Assembly (NCBI GenBank): GCA_001766655.1
Contig: MJCC01000010.1
Span: 68,533 to 132,532 of the forward strand
Reading direction: 5' to 3'
Origin: Phytomonas francai
Taxonomy: Eukaryota; Euglenozoa; Kinetoplastea; Trypanosomatida; Trypanosomatidae
DNA length: 64,000 bases
The notes under the pieces were generated by a model. The model had not been told where the DNA came from. It saw nothing but the letters and a program-made list of their open reading frames with translations, and searched no databases. The number at the start of each line of letters is the position of its first letter. The first letter of the stretch is position 1. Both the position numbers and the translations under genes were made by a program. Shown one piece after another: positions 8,450-18,807 of the stretch.

Positions 8450-11290
8450 TTAAGCGTCTTCTTGGTGACTATTCAAATCGCTATTCGGTAACAGCAGCAC
8501 CCTACGCGACAGAAGCCATGGTCGTGTCAGTTCCCCTTGTGGCGATACATCACCTGCTTCCTCTACCACCTCATGTACACTATCATTACATTTAGAGAGT
8601 GAAACAGAGTTGTTTGGATAAGAATTACTGATAAGGTCATCGCTTATGATACAATCCTGGAATTTTGAATCCTTGAGGTCAGGAGGAGACACTTCGGATA
8701 ATGTTGCGCCATGCTTGGGACTCGGTATGAAGAGCTGCAGTGATTTATCCTCGACAGCTACAACAGAGCGGCTTCGCTTTTTAATATCAAAAGACTCATT
8801 AGAACTGTTTTTGGATGCTTGTGGTGACCCTTTAACAGGTATGTTGGACATTTCAGTACTTCCTTCGAGCTTAGTATCCTTGAAGAAACCCATATCTCTC
8901 TTAGACAATAGGATAGACACTAAATCGTAGCAACTATAAGCCTGGCCAAAGTATAAATTGCGCTGTCGCGCATTAACCATCATAACATGGTAGGATAGTG
9001 AGGCGATTTTTGAGAAAAATGCTTCACTACCGTCTCTCCAGATCGTTTCCCGAATAATGCGACATGCAAAGGTGAAGTAAGGTAGAAGACTAATCATTTC
9101 ATTTCGTCGAAGATCGCGGGCTAGCATGGTCAATGTCCATGGAAGCATGTTTTCTGCCATGAGTTCCTTTGTAGCTGGTTGCGGCCGGTTCATAAGCATT
9201 CTTCCCCATGCGACTGTGCTCTTTCGCCCACTTATTAGTGACGGAGCCTCGAATGCGTCCGGAAGAAGGTTTTCCGATAAATACCTAAACCAACGACGTA
9301 TCGACACCGCGTGAGCCTGTGCATGATTTGTCTGGGCTAGTAAGCCAACAAGGAGAGAGAGCAAGGGGGCAAAATTTTCTAGATAACTGCGGCTATTAAC
9401 TGCGTGAATTGTCGTAGTCTCGGGTGATCTAACCGAATTTCCATAAAAAGTTGAATGAGATGCTGAGCACTGTGAGCCCGAGTCTGTTTTACAACACTGA
9501 AAATCTTCAAAGAGTGTGTTAATCGCATCAACAACCATACTGTATAAGCAATCACTGTAGATCGACATTTGAAGCACACAATCCGTAATATAAGACCTGA
9601 GAAGGCTAACAGAGTGTTGTTTACTTTGCAAATTGCAACATGCAACACGTAATAAAAGAGCCAACATTTCACGCAGAGTTGTTTCCTGTGAGGCCCACAA
9701 CGTTGAGCGAACCACCGCTGCAGATGCTGTCCTTTGGTTTTTTAGCATTTCGTCAGTCTCTAGCGCTGAGCGTAGATTGAGACTCGTAATTAGCAGGAGA
9801 ATGTCTACACAGTAACCCAGGCAATCCACCAATTTGCTTGTGTGATTTAGATTGTTCCGTGTCTGAGGTTCACTAACTGTCGAAGATGTCAATATGCTCC
9901 TCTTTGATGGACTACTATTGCTCTCGACTTGATTTCGGATCGATGTATTATCGGAGGTGCTATTCGAAACGGTTTGTGAACCTACCGATGGGCACCCATT
10001 CTTACAAACTGAACCTAAAGGAGCAAACAGATCTCGGCACGCATCCTTGAGCTCCTCTAGTAAGCGCTCCATAAGACCTTCGGCGGTTATTTTATCTAAA
10101 AGGCGCACTTGCTGCTTTAACCCAGTAAACGCAGACATCTTGACAATACCAACAAGGCCCTTAAGTGGAGTCATCCGTACCATCCTAGAAAACTCATGAC
10201 AATTCATCAATATATCCATGACTATATTGTGTTTCTTGTCACAAAGAGCATTCGTTAACCCTTCGTAGCGTGAAGAACATACGGCAGGGGGTAATGCATC
10301 ATCTAAAAGAAATTCAATTAGATAGCACTCCTGTAGATAATTTACAACTCGTCCAACTAGACCGCATGAGCTCCAAAAGGATTCCAACTCTTCTAGTTCA
10401 GCGTTCACATCACGCGTAACCAGTGCATGCTCAGCACCATCAACTCTCCCTTCCTCTATCGATCTTGATATTGAACACACGAAGGCAAAAAGACGCAAAA
10501 TTCTCTGATTCGATGGAATAAACTGCGCAAGAGTGGTCGATTTGTTACAGTACACTAGTAACGATTGAATGGATTGGTCGAGATATAAGATTAGTGCAGG
10601 GTCAGGTTTATAAGAATGGTTTGGAGAGCCCAGAGTATTTACAACAGAAGAAAAGCCCGAAAGCGGTTTTGGCTTTGGACTTACATTCTTTTTTTTTGGC
10701 GTAGCAATAATAGAATCTGAAACGGGAGAATGTGGTCCGCATTTACCCTGAGAAAGAAATACGAAATGTGGATCTTGATAAACCAACGCATACCCTTGTT
10801 TAACAAGCTTAACAGCATCAAGGGCAACTTTTCGACTCTTTGTGATAAGCTTTGGCTCGAACATGTTCACAGCAGTGAGGAAAAGCCTCACAGAAAGTGG
10901 ATTATCTAAATTAATCGTGCCACTCGAAGCTGTCTCGATGCTGCTACCGTTTGCACTACCCTGATGAGATGACGATGACAAAAAACTTACCGCGGATTCC
11001 TTCGCTTCATCTGATGGAAAACTATGCATCTTCCCCTTCTTATTAAGACTAAGCTGTGCGACTGTGGGATCCTCTACTTCACACATATTTGAAAATGCCC
11101 CAAGATTAGACGCTGGCTGTGCAACAGAACTACAATTGTCGTTCATAAAAGGAATCAGAGTCACATCTTCCTCTGTAAAAATGGGTTGTGATGCTTTTAA
11201 TTTAGAAGAAAGATGCTGTAAAGCAACTTCTAAGTCGTAGCTCTCAGCGAAACTGTGTGCACGTGACCTAACAGAGCTTACATCTCCCAT
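8450..11290 (-). CDS. Large helical protein, possible SAPS-type phosphatase regulatory subunit
   Basis: A 946-residue protein with Ser/Asn-rich low-complexity ends and a long helical middle (about residues 130-780) made of Leu-rich segments, suggesting an ARM/HEAT-like solenoid. I am not certain of the family. Some local patterns recall the SAPS domain of PP6/Sit4 regulatory subunits: an N-terminal EEDVTLIPFMND resembling the 'EDVTL..LMDE' of PPP6R proteins, then SNQRILRLFAF, and later LDKITAEGLMERLLEEL, which recalls the segment 'VLNWLNEEKIIQRLVEI'. These similarities are from memory and weak. The gene lies in the same unit as a PP4-type catalytic subunit, which is suggestive only, because unit membership in trypanosomatids does not imply shared function. 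The ORF itself is very likely real. Confidence 0.7.
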   Translation of the reverse strand: MGDVSSVRSRAHSFAESYDLEVALQHLSSKLKASQPIFTEEDVTLIPFMNDNCSSVAQPASNLGAFSNMCEVEDPTVAQLSLNKKGKMHSFPSDEAKESAVSFLSSSSHQGSANGSSIETASSGTINLDNPLSVRLFLTAVNMFEPKLITKSRKVALDAVKLVKQGYALVYQDPHFVFLSQGKCGPHSPVSDSIIATPKKKNVSPKPKPLSGFSSVVNTLGSPNHSYKPDPALILYLDQSIQSLLVYCNKSTTLAQFIPSNQRILRLFAFVCSISRSIEEGRVDGAEHALVTRDVNAELEELESFWSSCGLVGRVVNYLQECYLIEFLLDDALPPAVCSSRYEGLTNALCDKKHNIVMDILMNCHEFSRMVRMTPLKGLVGIVKMSAFTGLKQQVRLLDKITAEGLMERLLEELKDACRDLFAPLGSVCKNGCPSVGSQTVSNSTSDNTSIRNQVESNSSPSKRSILTSSTVSEPQTRNNLNHTSKLVDCLGYCVDILLLITSLNLRSALETDEMLKNQRTASAAVVRSTLWASQETTLREMLALLLRVACCNLQSKQHSVSLLRSYITDCVLQMSIYSDCLYSMVVDAINTLFEDFQCCKTDSGSQCSASHSTFYGNSVRSPETTTIHAVNSRSYLENFAPLLSLLVGLLAQTNHAQAHAVSIRRWFRYLSENLLPDAFEAPSLISGRKSTVAWGRMLMNRPQPATKELMAENMLPWTLTMLARDLRRNEMISLLPYFTFACRIIRETIWRDGSEAFFSKIASLSYHVMMVNARQRNLYFGQAYSCYDLVSILLSKRDMGFFKDTKLEGSTEMSNIPVKGSPQASKNSSNESFDIKKRSRSVVAVEDKSLQLFIPSPKHGATLSEVSPPDLKDSKFQDCIISDDLISNSYPNNSVSLSKCNDSVHEVVEEAGDVSPQGELTRPWLLSRRVLLLPNSDLNSHQEDA

Positions 11291-12190
11291 TTATTCTAAA
11301 CTAGTAAAATCTGCAGAAGGCAATGCCAAAAAAAAAAAGATACCTAGGATAAGAATGCACATGCACTATAATTATTGCTCGGTGCATAGAAACACAAATT
11401 TTAACTAATAGTAATAATAAGAAGAAACGTTGAGAAATATTTCTAAAAAACCAAACCAGTGAATAAACGTGTGTTTTTCTTCTTTGGCCTTGGATAACCT
11501 AAGGATGAGAACCAACCGAAAGAACAAAACAATGGAGTATTTAGCATCTAGGATAAGCTGGGGTAAGAGGGAAGATATCAATGTAAAAGCTTCATAATTA
11601 CAATGAAAAAAGAGTCAATTAATGCATCTAGCTGTGACCTCAAATGTAATTCTCCATATTGATGGCTAAAGAAAAAAAATAGAATTTTGAAAAACTCAAA
11701 AGCCTCCATGTTTAGTACAAAGAGGATTCTATAGTGACAGATGACTTTTGCTACAGCTCATCCCCACACTTTCCAAACTTGGCCATTCTTGAAAGCATCG
11801 CTATTCAGGATTCAAGCATAATAAACAAGTACCCAGAATTGCTTATTTATACACTATATATATATATATATGTTCCCATGTAAGTGGTTAGACTCGGATT
11901 AAAAAGTCATGATGTTTGAGACCCAAAAAGAGTAACATCCAAACAGTATGACACCGTCAGTAAAGAAAAAAGGTCCCGAATCCCAACCCCAAGGTATTTT
12001 ATTTCCTAACTCGATCTGTCCATGCGCTTTAAAGGGTCACTCGGACTTTCCTATCAAACATATGAAGATAATTTACATAAAATTCGGAGCTGGACTTCTC
12101 ACTACGGCTTAGAAAGGTATTACATGAATAAAATTTATTTGAAACACTATCCTCTTTATCACTGGGTACAAACTCGTTGTCAGTGAATCC
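11291..12190. repeat. Spacer with (TA)n microsatellite
   Basis: 900 bases of A/T-rich spacer with a TA repeat at 11855-11872. There is no open frame of note and no recognisable RNA gene. Confidence 0.5.
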
Positions 12191-13211
12191 TTAGTATATA
12201 TTCTGGCACGACCTAGGTATCATACGCAGGAATAACAGCCTATGAAACTCAACCAGAAGCAACTTTGAGAAGTTAGTCGAGCGCAAACGCTCGGGACCGG
12301 AAGACACCACTTTCTCAGTATAAAACTTCTTTAAGCACATGGAACATTCAATGTTGTCATTGTAAACAAGAAGGCCAACTTCAAGCCAATTTCCACAATC
12401 GGATTCGGACACACAAGTAATACGTCGAACGCTTGGATACTTCTCCAGAAGTTCAAATACAATATTATTAACAGCTTGAAGAACCACTTTAGAATCATGT
12501 GGAGAATTTTCGTTAGTGTAGACAAACATACCTGTACGACCATCAAAATGGACAAAAAAAAACACCATGCTGAGTTTGAAAGCCACATCGCATCGTGCCA
12601 ACGATTACGCTCTTTATCAACCTCCTTCAACCTAAGACCATCTAGAAATGTAATCTCTTGCACTTGCACATCATCCATAAGACCTCTGTGTGACACAAAA
12701 GCCAAAAGCTCCCGATGATGTGTATGCAATCTGCACTGCATACGCCACCAGAGCTCCTCTGGAAGTATGTTGAAGTCCAGATGAATCCGTACACCGCGCT
12801 GAAACAGCAGTGGTGCCAGCTGCTGCAGCAAAGAGGGGGGCATCAGGCTGAAATATAAATGAAGCAAAATAGCGAGAAACCTTTGCTCCATGAATATCAG
12901 GTGTATTAGCATTCAGACTTACTGAAGTTTCTTCCATGAAGATGTCTTTCTCATCGTAGCCCACGCACACAACGTAAATCAAGTCCATTACCTCAATCAG
13001 TTTCAGACATATAGATATATCCAAATTAATGACGATGGCGCTTTCCTCTCAGCGATCCTCTCATATTCTTTAGATACTTCTATAGACAACATTTCAAGAC
13101 CACAAGCAGTGTTACTTATTAAATATGATACGAACTCTGGAGAATCATCCGTTCTTCCACTTAAGACGAAGGCAATAGATTAGGCTCACCCAAAGGCATG
13201 ACACTATTCAT
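12191..13211 (-). pseudogene. Frame-disrupted gene, family unknown
   Basis: Four consecutive protein-like segments lie in order on the minus strand in shifting frames. Segment 1 starts at an ATG at 13211 (MNSVMPLGEPN) and passes into the frame of AFVLSGRTDDSPEF near 13185. Segment 2 shifts near 13045 into LIEVMDLIYVVCVGYDEKD. Segment 3 begins after a shift at a C6 run (minus strand, about 12835-12841) and reads QQLAPLLFQRGVRIHLDF. Segment 4 begins after a shift at a T9 run (about 12552-12560) and reads VFFFVHFDGRTGMFVYTNEN, ending at TAA 12191. Each segment looks like ordinary coding sequence and they abut without gaps, so one ancestral gene of about 335 codons is the simplest reading. Two breaks sit in homopolymers and could be sequencing errors; the other two do not, which favours real decay. 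I do not recognise the family. Confidence 0.65.
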
Positions 13212-14190
13212 TTAGAAAATGAGTGCAAACGCTGAGCAACTTAAAGTAGAAAGATTAGATGAAGTGAATTTCTTTTTGTGTATTCATTGAAAATATTAAC
13301 GTTTGTCGCTATCTAAATAAAGCATAGGTTTAATGATTCAAAGAGTAAAAAGAAGAGCATATAACTAGCATAGTCTATAAAGTTAATTCCATCAAACTAG
13401 ACATTTTGAACCAGTCGCTGAGACCTTTGAAAAAAAAAAAGACCCAATAAAGAATTTATCAAACATTATTTAACACCTTTTTTAAAACATGAACAAGAAG
13501 GAAAGCGAAAACTCGAATGAAAGCGGTGATTGGAAACGTGCTAAAATAGAGATACAATATATAGTACCTGAATGAAGGTTAATGAGGTATATCACAGCAT
13601 CTGTGGAAGAAAAAATAACTAGGAAAAGCATAAAGATTTTCTTCTTCTATCCCTTGAAGATATGCCATGTGTATCTGGTACAGTATGTATGCACATATAT
13701 TTTAGAATGTTCAGGAGCTAAGGAATAAATAGAATGCAAAAGTAAAACTATAAAAAAAAAATATAGTATTACTTTTATGAATATTACGGTTGTATGCACC
13801 TCCTTTCTTTTCGGACTTTACCTCACCTACAATAAGTGAATTAGTAATCTCTGAAGATTCAATCGTTTCTGGGGGGTTGTCCTGCTTTCCGCTGCCTCTC
13901 GCTCTTTTGTCCACTATACATAGAGAAAATAAATACACAAATGCAGCAAAGGAAAAATTAAACCAATTCTCAGTAGGAGAGCAAAAAAAAAAGAAACGTG
14001 CTATTTTTGGTAACTTGGCCTCTTGTTTTGGTCATGTAACGCCTCGAATAGTCAACCCAGAGAGAAGGAGTTGGAAAAATCATCCCTCAGGCTCCTCTAT
14101 CCTTTCCATAAAAAAAAATTTAACACTTTTCATACACAATGTAATACACCTATATGAAATTGAATGAGATAACTTTACGTACTTCTAATA
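13212..14190. other. Intergenic spacer, 1 kb
   Basis: Between the phosphatase stop and the disrupted gene. It is A/T-rich with several A8-A10 runs. Two short overlapping frames here (minus 13711-13938, plus 13790-14167) are low-complexity and not convincing. No RNA gene is seen. Confidence 0.45.
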
Positions 14191-15105
14191 CTAAAGGAAA
14201 TACTCTGGGATTGCATTTTTTGACGAGTTTTCACGTGCCTCTTCAGGAGCTGCTTCGAATATTTTAAAATTTTTATTGAGATGCTCATCTAGTTCCAGTA
14301 TTGAGGCAACATTACCGCACCTGTAGCAATAATTAGGAGCAGACCATACCGTCACCAATGTGTCATTAAACATAGCCTTGTAGCCTTCCATAACCAGCTG
14401 ATGAGATCGGCAAATGAGTTCTAAACTATTGATTGCGTTGAATTGTGAAACAATATCACTACCAAAAAGGTAACCTGCACCGCGTGGAGATAGCCCCCAA
14501 CCTTCAATCTCCTCTGGGTCTGACCAAAGTAAATCACACATAGCCCCTTCGTGAGGAACCTCACAGCGGCGTTCAATAGCCCGCATTTGATCTAGAGTAG
14601 TAAGCGAAGGAGACAGCCCTGCGTGTACGCAAAATATCTTTTCTTCTACAACGCTAACCAGGGGAAGGAGGTCGAACACGTCTGTACAATATCGCCATAC
14701 GTTCACACTACCATACTTACGAAGACATTCATCATAGAAACCATACACCTGAGTAATTTGGCGAGACTCATGATTTCCACGCACAAGTGCAACGCGGTTA
14801 GGATACTTGATCTTCAATACCAGTAAAAGAAGAAAAGACTCCACACTGTGATACCCACGATCAACAAAGTCACCCATGAAAACGTAGTTCGTGTCAGGAA
14901 CATCACCTCCTACGCGAAAGAGTTCTAAGAGATCGTAAAACTGTCCATGTATATCACCCACAATCGTACATGGAGCAGGAATTTTATGGACGTTGCCTTC
15001 CGAATCCAATATCTGCTTAGCACGCGTACAAAGAGCCTTAACATCACTTTCCTTGATGGTCTGACACTTATTGAGTGTATCCAGGTGCTGATCAAGTGAT
15101 GCCAT
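14191..15105 (-). CDS. Serine/threonine protein phosphatase PP4-type catalytic subunit
   Basis: 304 residues, the usual length of PP2A-family catalytic subunits. The metal-binding and catalytic motifs are intact: GDIHGQF (about 49-55), GDFVDRG (about 77-83), RGNHESR (about 109-115) and the later [11 protein letters not shown]. It ends in EYFL, close to the family DYFL tail that is carboxymethylated. Features that point to PP4 rather than PP2A or PP6 are [10 protein letters not shown] near the N-terminus and [10 protein letters not shown] near the C-terminus, both very like metazoan PP4C. The enzyme dephosphorylates Ser/Thr on nuclear and centrosomal substrates in other eukaryotes; its substrates here are unknown. 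The ATG at 15105 follows a T9 tract and CAAG that could be the trans-splice acceptor. Family call firm; subtype probable. Confidence 0.92.
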   Translation of the reverse strand: MASLDQHLDTLNKCQTIKESDVKALCTRAKQILDSEGNVHKIPAPCTIVGDIHGQFYDLLELFRVGGDVPDTNYVFMGDFVDRGYHSVESFLLLLVLKIKYPNRVALVRGNHESRQITQVYGFYDECLRKYGSVNVWRYCTDVFDLLPLVSVVEEKIFCVHAGLSPSLTTLDQMRAIERRCEVPHEGAMCDLLWSDPEEIEGWGLSPRGAGYLFGSDIVSQFNAINSLELICRSHQLVMEGYKAMFNDTLVTVWSAPNYCYRCGNVASILELDEHLNKNFKIFEAAPEEARENSSKNAIPEYFL

Positions 15106-15111
15106 GATGAA

Positions 15112-15124
15112 CTTGAAAAAAAAA
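15112..15124 (-). promoter_or_regulatory. Candidate trans-splice acceptor of the PP4-type gene
   Basis: On the minus strand a T9 tract (15124-15116) is followed by CAAG, with the AG at 15113-15112, six bases before the ATG. Polypyrimidine tract plus first AG is the standard trypanosomatid spliced-leader acceptor. The very short leader would be unusual, so a site farther upstream is possible. Confidence 0.35.
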
Positions 15125-15379
15125 GTTGCTACTATTATATATATTTCCCTATGTTTGTTAATAGATTATTATTATGTTCTTAATTAGTTCCTATCCGTTC
15201 ATAATTTAAAAAGAATAACAAGGAAATCGACAAATTCACATGGAAGCAAATTGACGTAGAGTTCACCTGACTTTTATTTGTATAATCACTCAGCCAAAGT
15301 TTTACTTGTTTATTTCTCACTTGAGCTAAAAACAGTCTAGGTTTATAAATATACGGACTGAAAACCTTCGCAGTTTAAA

Positions 15380-15420
<41 letters not shown>

Positions 15421-15500
15421 GTATATATGTGAGAAATGATAATTTACATTAAATTTTCTCGGATGTATACTGAGTTTTAGAAATAATAACTTACGATGAA
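15125..15500. repeat. Spacer with the longest (TA)n repeat of the window
   Basis: Spacer between the DnaJ gene stop and the phosphatase start. It contains an uninterrupted TA repeat of about 37 bases at 15383-15419, followed by a short imperfect extension. No gene is visible. Confidence 0.75.
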
Positions 15501-16451
15501 TTAATTGTACCTGTCGTACTGTTGTAAAGCATCAGCCAAAATAGCACCTTCGATTACAGATCTATTCTGCATATCTCTTTCCACAAAGCTTCGGTAGTCG
15601 AAATCAGAATAAGCCTTTAGTTTCTGATCAATAGCTTCGCTGTAGTAGAGTTGAGATTCTTGTTCGTTTACAAATCCTAGATTTTTTGGTGTTGCCTTCT
15701 TCACGGAAGTAGGAGCACAAGCAGAAGGGCATGCCGAACGGTCATGTAAAATGCGGTATTCATTCATCATTTTTTTCTTTGTTATGGAAGTATTCGTCTG
15801 TGGTATTGTGTTTGTGATTGAAGAAACCCCAGCTCCCAAGGTCTGGAAGCGCTTCTCCTCCTCCTGCTGCATGCCTGACAATAACTCTGCGGTCGTACGG
15901 AACGGGCGCACTATATTCGAAACCAGCCCAGTATCTTCCTTGGTATCACTCCTATCATGACAGACATTTGATAATTCGCTAAATTTAAGCGATGCCTCGT
16001 AGTATGATTCATACCCCGAATGTTTGGGAACATATTCAGAGCGGCGCCGCATCTCATCTGCGCGGCGACTCTCAAAATCGCTCAATTTTTTTTCCTTGAG
16101 CTCCTGCTCCATTCGAAGCTTTTCGACAAATTTCCGTAAATCCTCTGGACTTAACTCAATATTAGGGTCCATTTCAGGATTGTATTCTTTTTTAGCACGA
16201 TCAAGCAAATTACTTCTAAGCGTCTGATTATCATACATAGCACGTCTTTCCTGGTCAGAGAGAATATTATACGCAAAGCATATTTCCTTGAAAATAGTCT
16301 CACCATCGGGGTTCTTATCCGGGTGATAAGCCATAGCAAGTCTGTAGTAAGACCGCCGTATCTCTTTTTCGGTAGCATTCTGCTTAATTTCTAAAACATC
16401 ATACAAGGCAGTGTTACCTTTCAACTCGAAAATATCGGCCCCCATAAGCAA
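15501..16451 (-). CDS. DnaJ (J-domain) co-chaperone
   Basis: 316 residues. A complete J domain lies at about residues 15-78, with the HPD motif (AYHPDKNPDG, His at about 43) needed to stimulate Hsp70 ATPase activity. There is no Gly/Phe-rich region and no Cys-rich zinc domain, so this is a type III J protein. The rest (about 80-316) is charged and partly helical, with a coiled-coil-like stretch (FVEKLRMEQELKEKKL, about 110-126) followed by a basic, Ser-rich segment. No signal peptide or membrane segment is seen, so it is probably cytosolic or nuclear. Translation could start at Met1 or at Met3. The specific Hsp70 partner cannot be told from sequence. Confidence 0.88.
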   Translation of the reverse strand: MLMGADIFELKGNTALYDVLEIKQNATEKEIRRSYYRLAMAYHPDKNPDGETIFKEICFAYNILSDQERRAMYDNQTLRSNLLDRAKKEYNPEMDPNIELSPEDLRKFVEKLRMEQELKEKKLSDFESRRADEMRRRSEYVPKHSGYESYYEASLKFSELSNVCHDRSDTKEDTGLVSNIVRPFRTTAELLSGMQQEEEKRFQTLGAGVSSITNTIPQTNTSITKKKMMNEYRILHDRSACPSACAPTSVKKATPKNLGFVNEQESQLYYSEAIDQKLKAYSDFDYRSFVERDMQNRSVIEGAILADALQQYDRYN

Positions 16452-16685
16452 TTTTGTTTTTGTAATTTAACTATGAAAAAAGATTTCAGAAAATGAAACT
16501 GTTTGACCTAATTGAGTGCCCTATGATATAAAGGATGGAAAAGGGGAAGAAGGTGCCTTAATAAATGCACCGCTACAATATATACAACATAATAACCCAC
16601 AACCCATTAATAGCGATATCAAGAATAAAAAAGAATCACAAACACAATGCTATAATTTTAAGAATTCCCTCTAGAATCCCAAGTC

Positions 16686-16709
16686 ATATATATATATATA
16701 TATATATAT
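16686..16709. repeat. (TA)n microsatellite
   Basis: A TA repeat of about 24 bases in the short spacer (16452-16728) between the DnaJ gene and the 3' end of the GTPase gene. Confidence 0.7.
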
Positions 16710-16728
16710 TCCAGAAAAAAAGATATTG

Positions 16729-18807
16729 TTACGCCGCCCAAAAGCCGGTTTTTTTGGTTGCGCGGCCACGATTTCGAAGCGTTTTAGCAGAGTAGCTTTT
16801 GCCTCCAAACCCAGTTCGTTTGAGGCCCTTGAAAACAACGCCCTTTCCTTGAAAACCGCCTATAATACTGTTCAATCCCAAGACAGCTTGTCGGTTGACT
16901 TGACCAGCACTTGCAAGCCATGGGCACATATAGCCCTCAGCATGCATATAAATGGAGCGGTCTTTTCTTTTTCTATCTAAATATTTTTCAAGCAGCCGCT
17001 TCTTTCGAGTTTGTGAAGAGGAACACACGCGCACGCGTTGAATAGAGTCAAGCTTCGCTTCCGATAATTCTGACTCTTGATCATGCTCCACGAAAAAAGG
17101 TACGCTAGGTGAATCCAAATGATCTTGCGATATTATCTTTTCATAGGCGTAGGCCCCTGATCTAGCTTCAAACCACGGTAATTCATCATCTTTTGTTTTT
17201 GCCAACTCTTCTACCGAGGATAGAATCATACTCCGAGGAATCTGCATGCCATTTATAGCCATGACCGTTTGTTTCGTTTGCTCTAAGGATGGTAGTGCAG
17301 TCGATATGCTACTTGAAGAAGAAGGCTCTTCATCGCACGATAACGAAAAAGAATTCCGACCCATAGAAGATTTTGTCTCACACTTAACTCGAGACACGAC
17401 TTCAAAATCTGTGTCTCTTGTATCCTTAGAATTATATTGTCGAAAATTTTTGTTGACATTACCGTCTCCGGAGAGCGGAGGACAAGAAAAACTGCGCACC
17501 AATGGAGAAGCCTGCGCCTCAAGAGCTGATTCGCTGACATAAAGTTGCGATGCGGTTGTGCCCACTGATGTGGAAGCTAATGAAACGTGTGGTTCAGCCT
17601 TTACTCTGTGTTGATGGTCCTCTCCCGTTTCTATCCTGGAATATTGACGAGAATCTAAAAGATGATTTGCTTCCGCATCAAGGGTAGTGAAAAATCCAAA
17701 CCGCGAATTCGAAGCCATGTAACGCGCCTTCTCATCTTCATGCATATCCACCATTTTTTTCAGGGTTGTACGGTTATCCTGGGGAACGATAAACGCTTCT
17801 ATTGGGTACTTTTTTTGAATATTTTCAATCTCCTTTCCTGATGGAGGAAAGTAACTCAATTCATGAAGATCAGTGTACCTCAACTGTGAATTATTGCCAA
17901 GTTCCTGAGTGCAGTAATGAAGAATATCATGCTGCAATAGATTCAGGTTTTCGCAACGTGCTGGGCACTGACGATTAGCAGAGACCCCGATTATAGGAAC
18001 GCTATCGGTGCCAAGGAATGCGCATACCTCCTGAACATTACGACGCAATCCTTCCGAAGGAGTAGAAATCCGTGAGCACGTGCTTCGCGTATGTCCCTCG
18101 AAAGTTGGTCTATTATTTGCCAAAACGTCGGATTTGTGATATTGATCCAAGTAGTACCGTCTATGACGGTCTATTTTAGTCAAAATGACGGAGAATAGAA
18201 CTCCCTCACGCCGAAGGAAAGTAAGAATTTCCTCATCCCTAGCTTGAATCGAGATTGGTGTTGTAGCAGACGCTTCAATAAGCCAGTATACTCGTTTTAG
18301 ATTTCGTTCCTTTCGAAGTGCGAGATATCGAAATAGAATAGCAAATGCGTTAGCACGCTGACTCTGCTTTAGATGAAGTTTGCGTCCACCCCATCCTCCG
18401 TAGCCAGGGGTATCCACAAGAAGCAAAGCGTCTCCGACGTTAAAAAACTGCAATAAACGAGTTGTGCCAGCGATCCTGCCACCCTTTCCTAACTTGGGAT
18501 TATGAAGTAAACATGAGATTAGGGTCGATTTGCCAACATTTGGTTTGCCAATAAAGCAAACCTCTGGAAACGAATGTAAGCCCTCTGGAAGTGCGGAAAG
18601 ATTATCGACATTTTTCAAGTGCATATTTCCTCTAGAAAAAACTTCCTCACTAAGGTTCTGAATGGCCAGGTCGCGCTTTGTTGGTACAGATAAATATCGA
18701 TTCCGTGACAAAGACATTGGCACTGTGAAATAAAGATAACCTATAAGTAGTTTCTGATTCACGGGACGTCTCAAAGCCATAGCAAATACCCTAGATAAGA
18801 ATAGCAT
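16729..18807 (-). CDS. EngB/YihA-type GTPase with long C-terminal extension
   Basis: 692 residues. The G domain runs from about 80 to 290: G1 GKPNVGKST (87-95), G2 GTTR (about 113), G3 DTPGYGGWG (about 130) and G4 TKID (about 208). The order and the GKPNVGKS/PGYG signatures match the EngB family, which helps assemble the large ribosomal subunit in bacteria and organelles. Bacterial EngB is about 200 residues; here the N-terminus is basic and hydrophobic, compatible with mitochondrial import, and about 400 residues follow the G domain. That extension is Ser-rich and low-complexity until the last 90 residues, which are basic and Gly-rich (GGFQGKGVVFKGLKRTGFGG, RNRGRATKKTG), as in RNA-binding tails. 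A mitochondrial-ribosome role is inferred from the family. There is an alternative start at Met10. Confidence 0.85.
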   Translation of the reverse strand: MLFLSRVFAMALRRPVNQKLLIGYLYFTVPMSLSRNRYLSVPTKRDLAIQNLSEEVFSRGNMHLKNVDNLSALPEGLHSFPEVCFIGKPNVGKSTLISCLLHNPKLGKGGRIAGTTRLLQFFNVGDALLLVDTPGYGGWGGRKLHLKQSQRANAFAILFRYLALRKERNLKRVYWLIEASATTPISIQARDEEILTFLRREGVLFSVILTKIDRHRRYYLDQYHKSDVLANNRPTFEGHTRSTCSRISTPSEGLRRNVQEVCAFLGTDSVPIIGVSANRQCPARCENLNLLQHDILHYCTQELGNNSQLRYTDLHELSYFPPSGKEIENIQKKYPIEAFIVPQDNRTTLKKMVDMHEDEKARYMASNSRFGFFTTLDAEANHLLDSRQYSRIETGEDHQHRVKAEPHVSLASTSVGTTASQLYVSESALEAQASPLVRSFSCPPLSGDGNVNKNFRQYNSKDTRDTDFEVVSRVKCETKSSMGRNSFSLSCDEEPSSSSSISTALPSLEQTKQTVMAINGMQIPRSMILSSVEELAKTKDDELPWFEARSGAYAYEKIISQDHLDSPSVPFFVEHDQESELSEAKLDSIQRVRVCSSSQTRKKRLLEKYLDRKRKDRSIYMHAEGYMCPWLASAGQVNRQAVLGLNSIIGGFQGKGVVFKGLKRTGFGGKSYSAKTLRNRGRATKKTGFWAA

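Noticed and set aside
13711..14167. Short frames on both strands between the phosphatase and the disrupted gene
   Set aside because: Low-complexity, A/T-driven composition and mutual overlap; no protein-like pattern.
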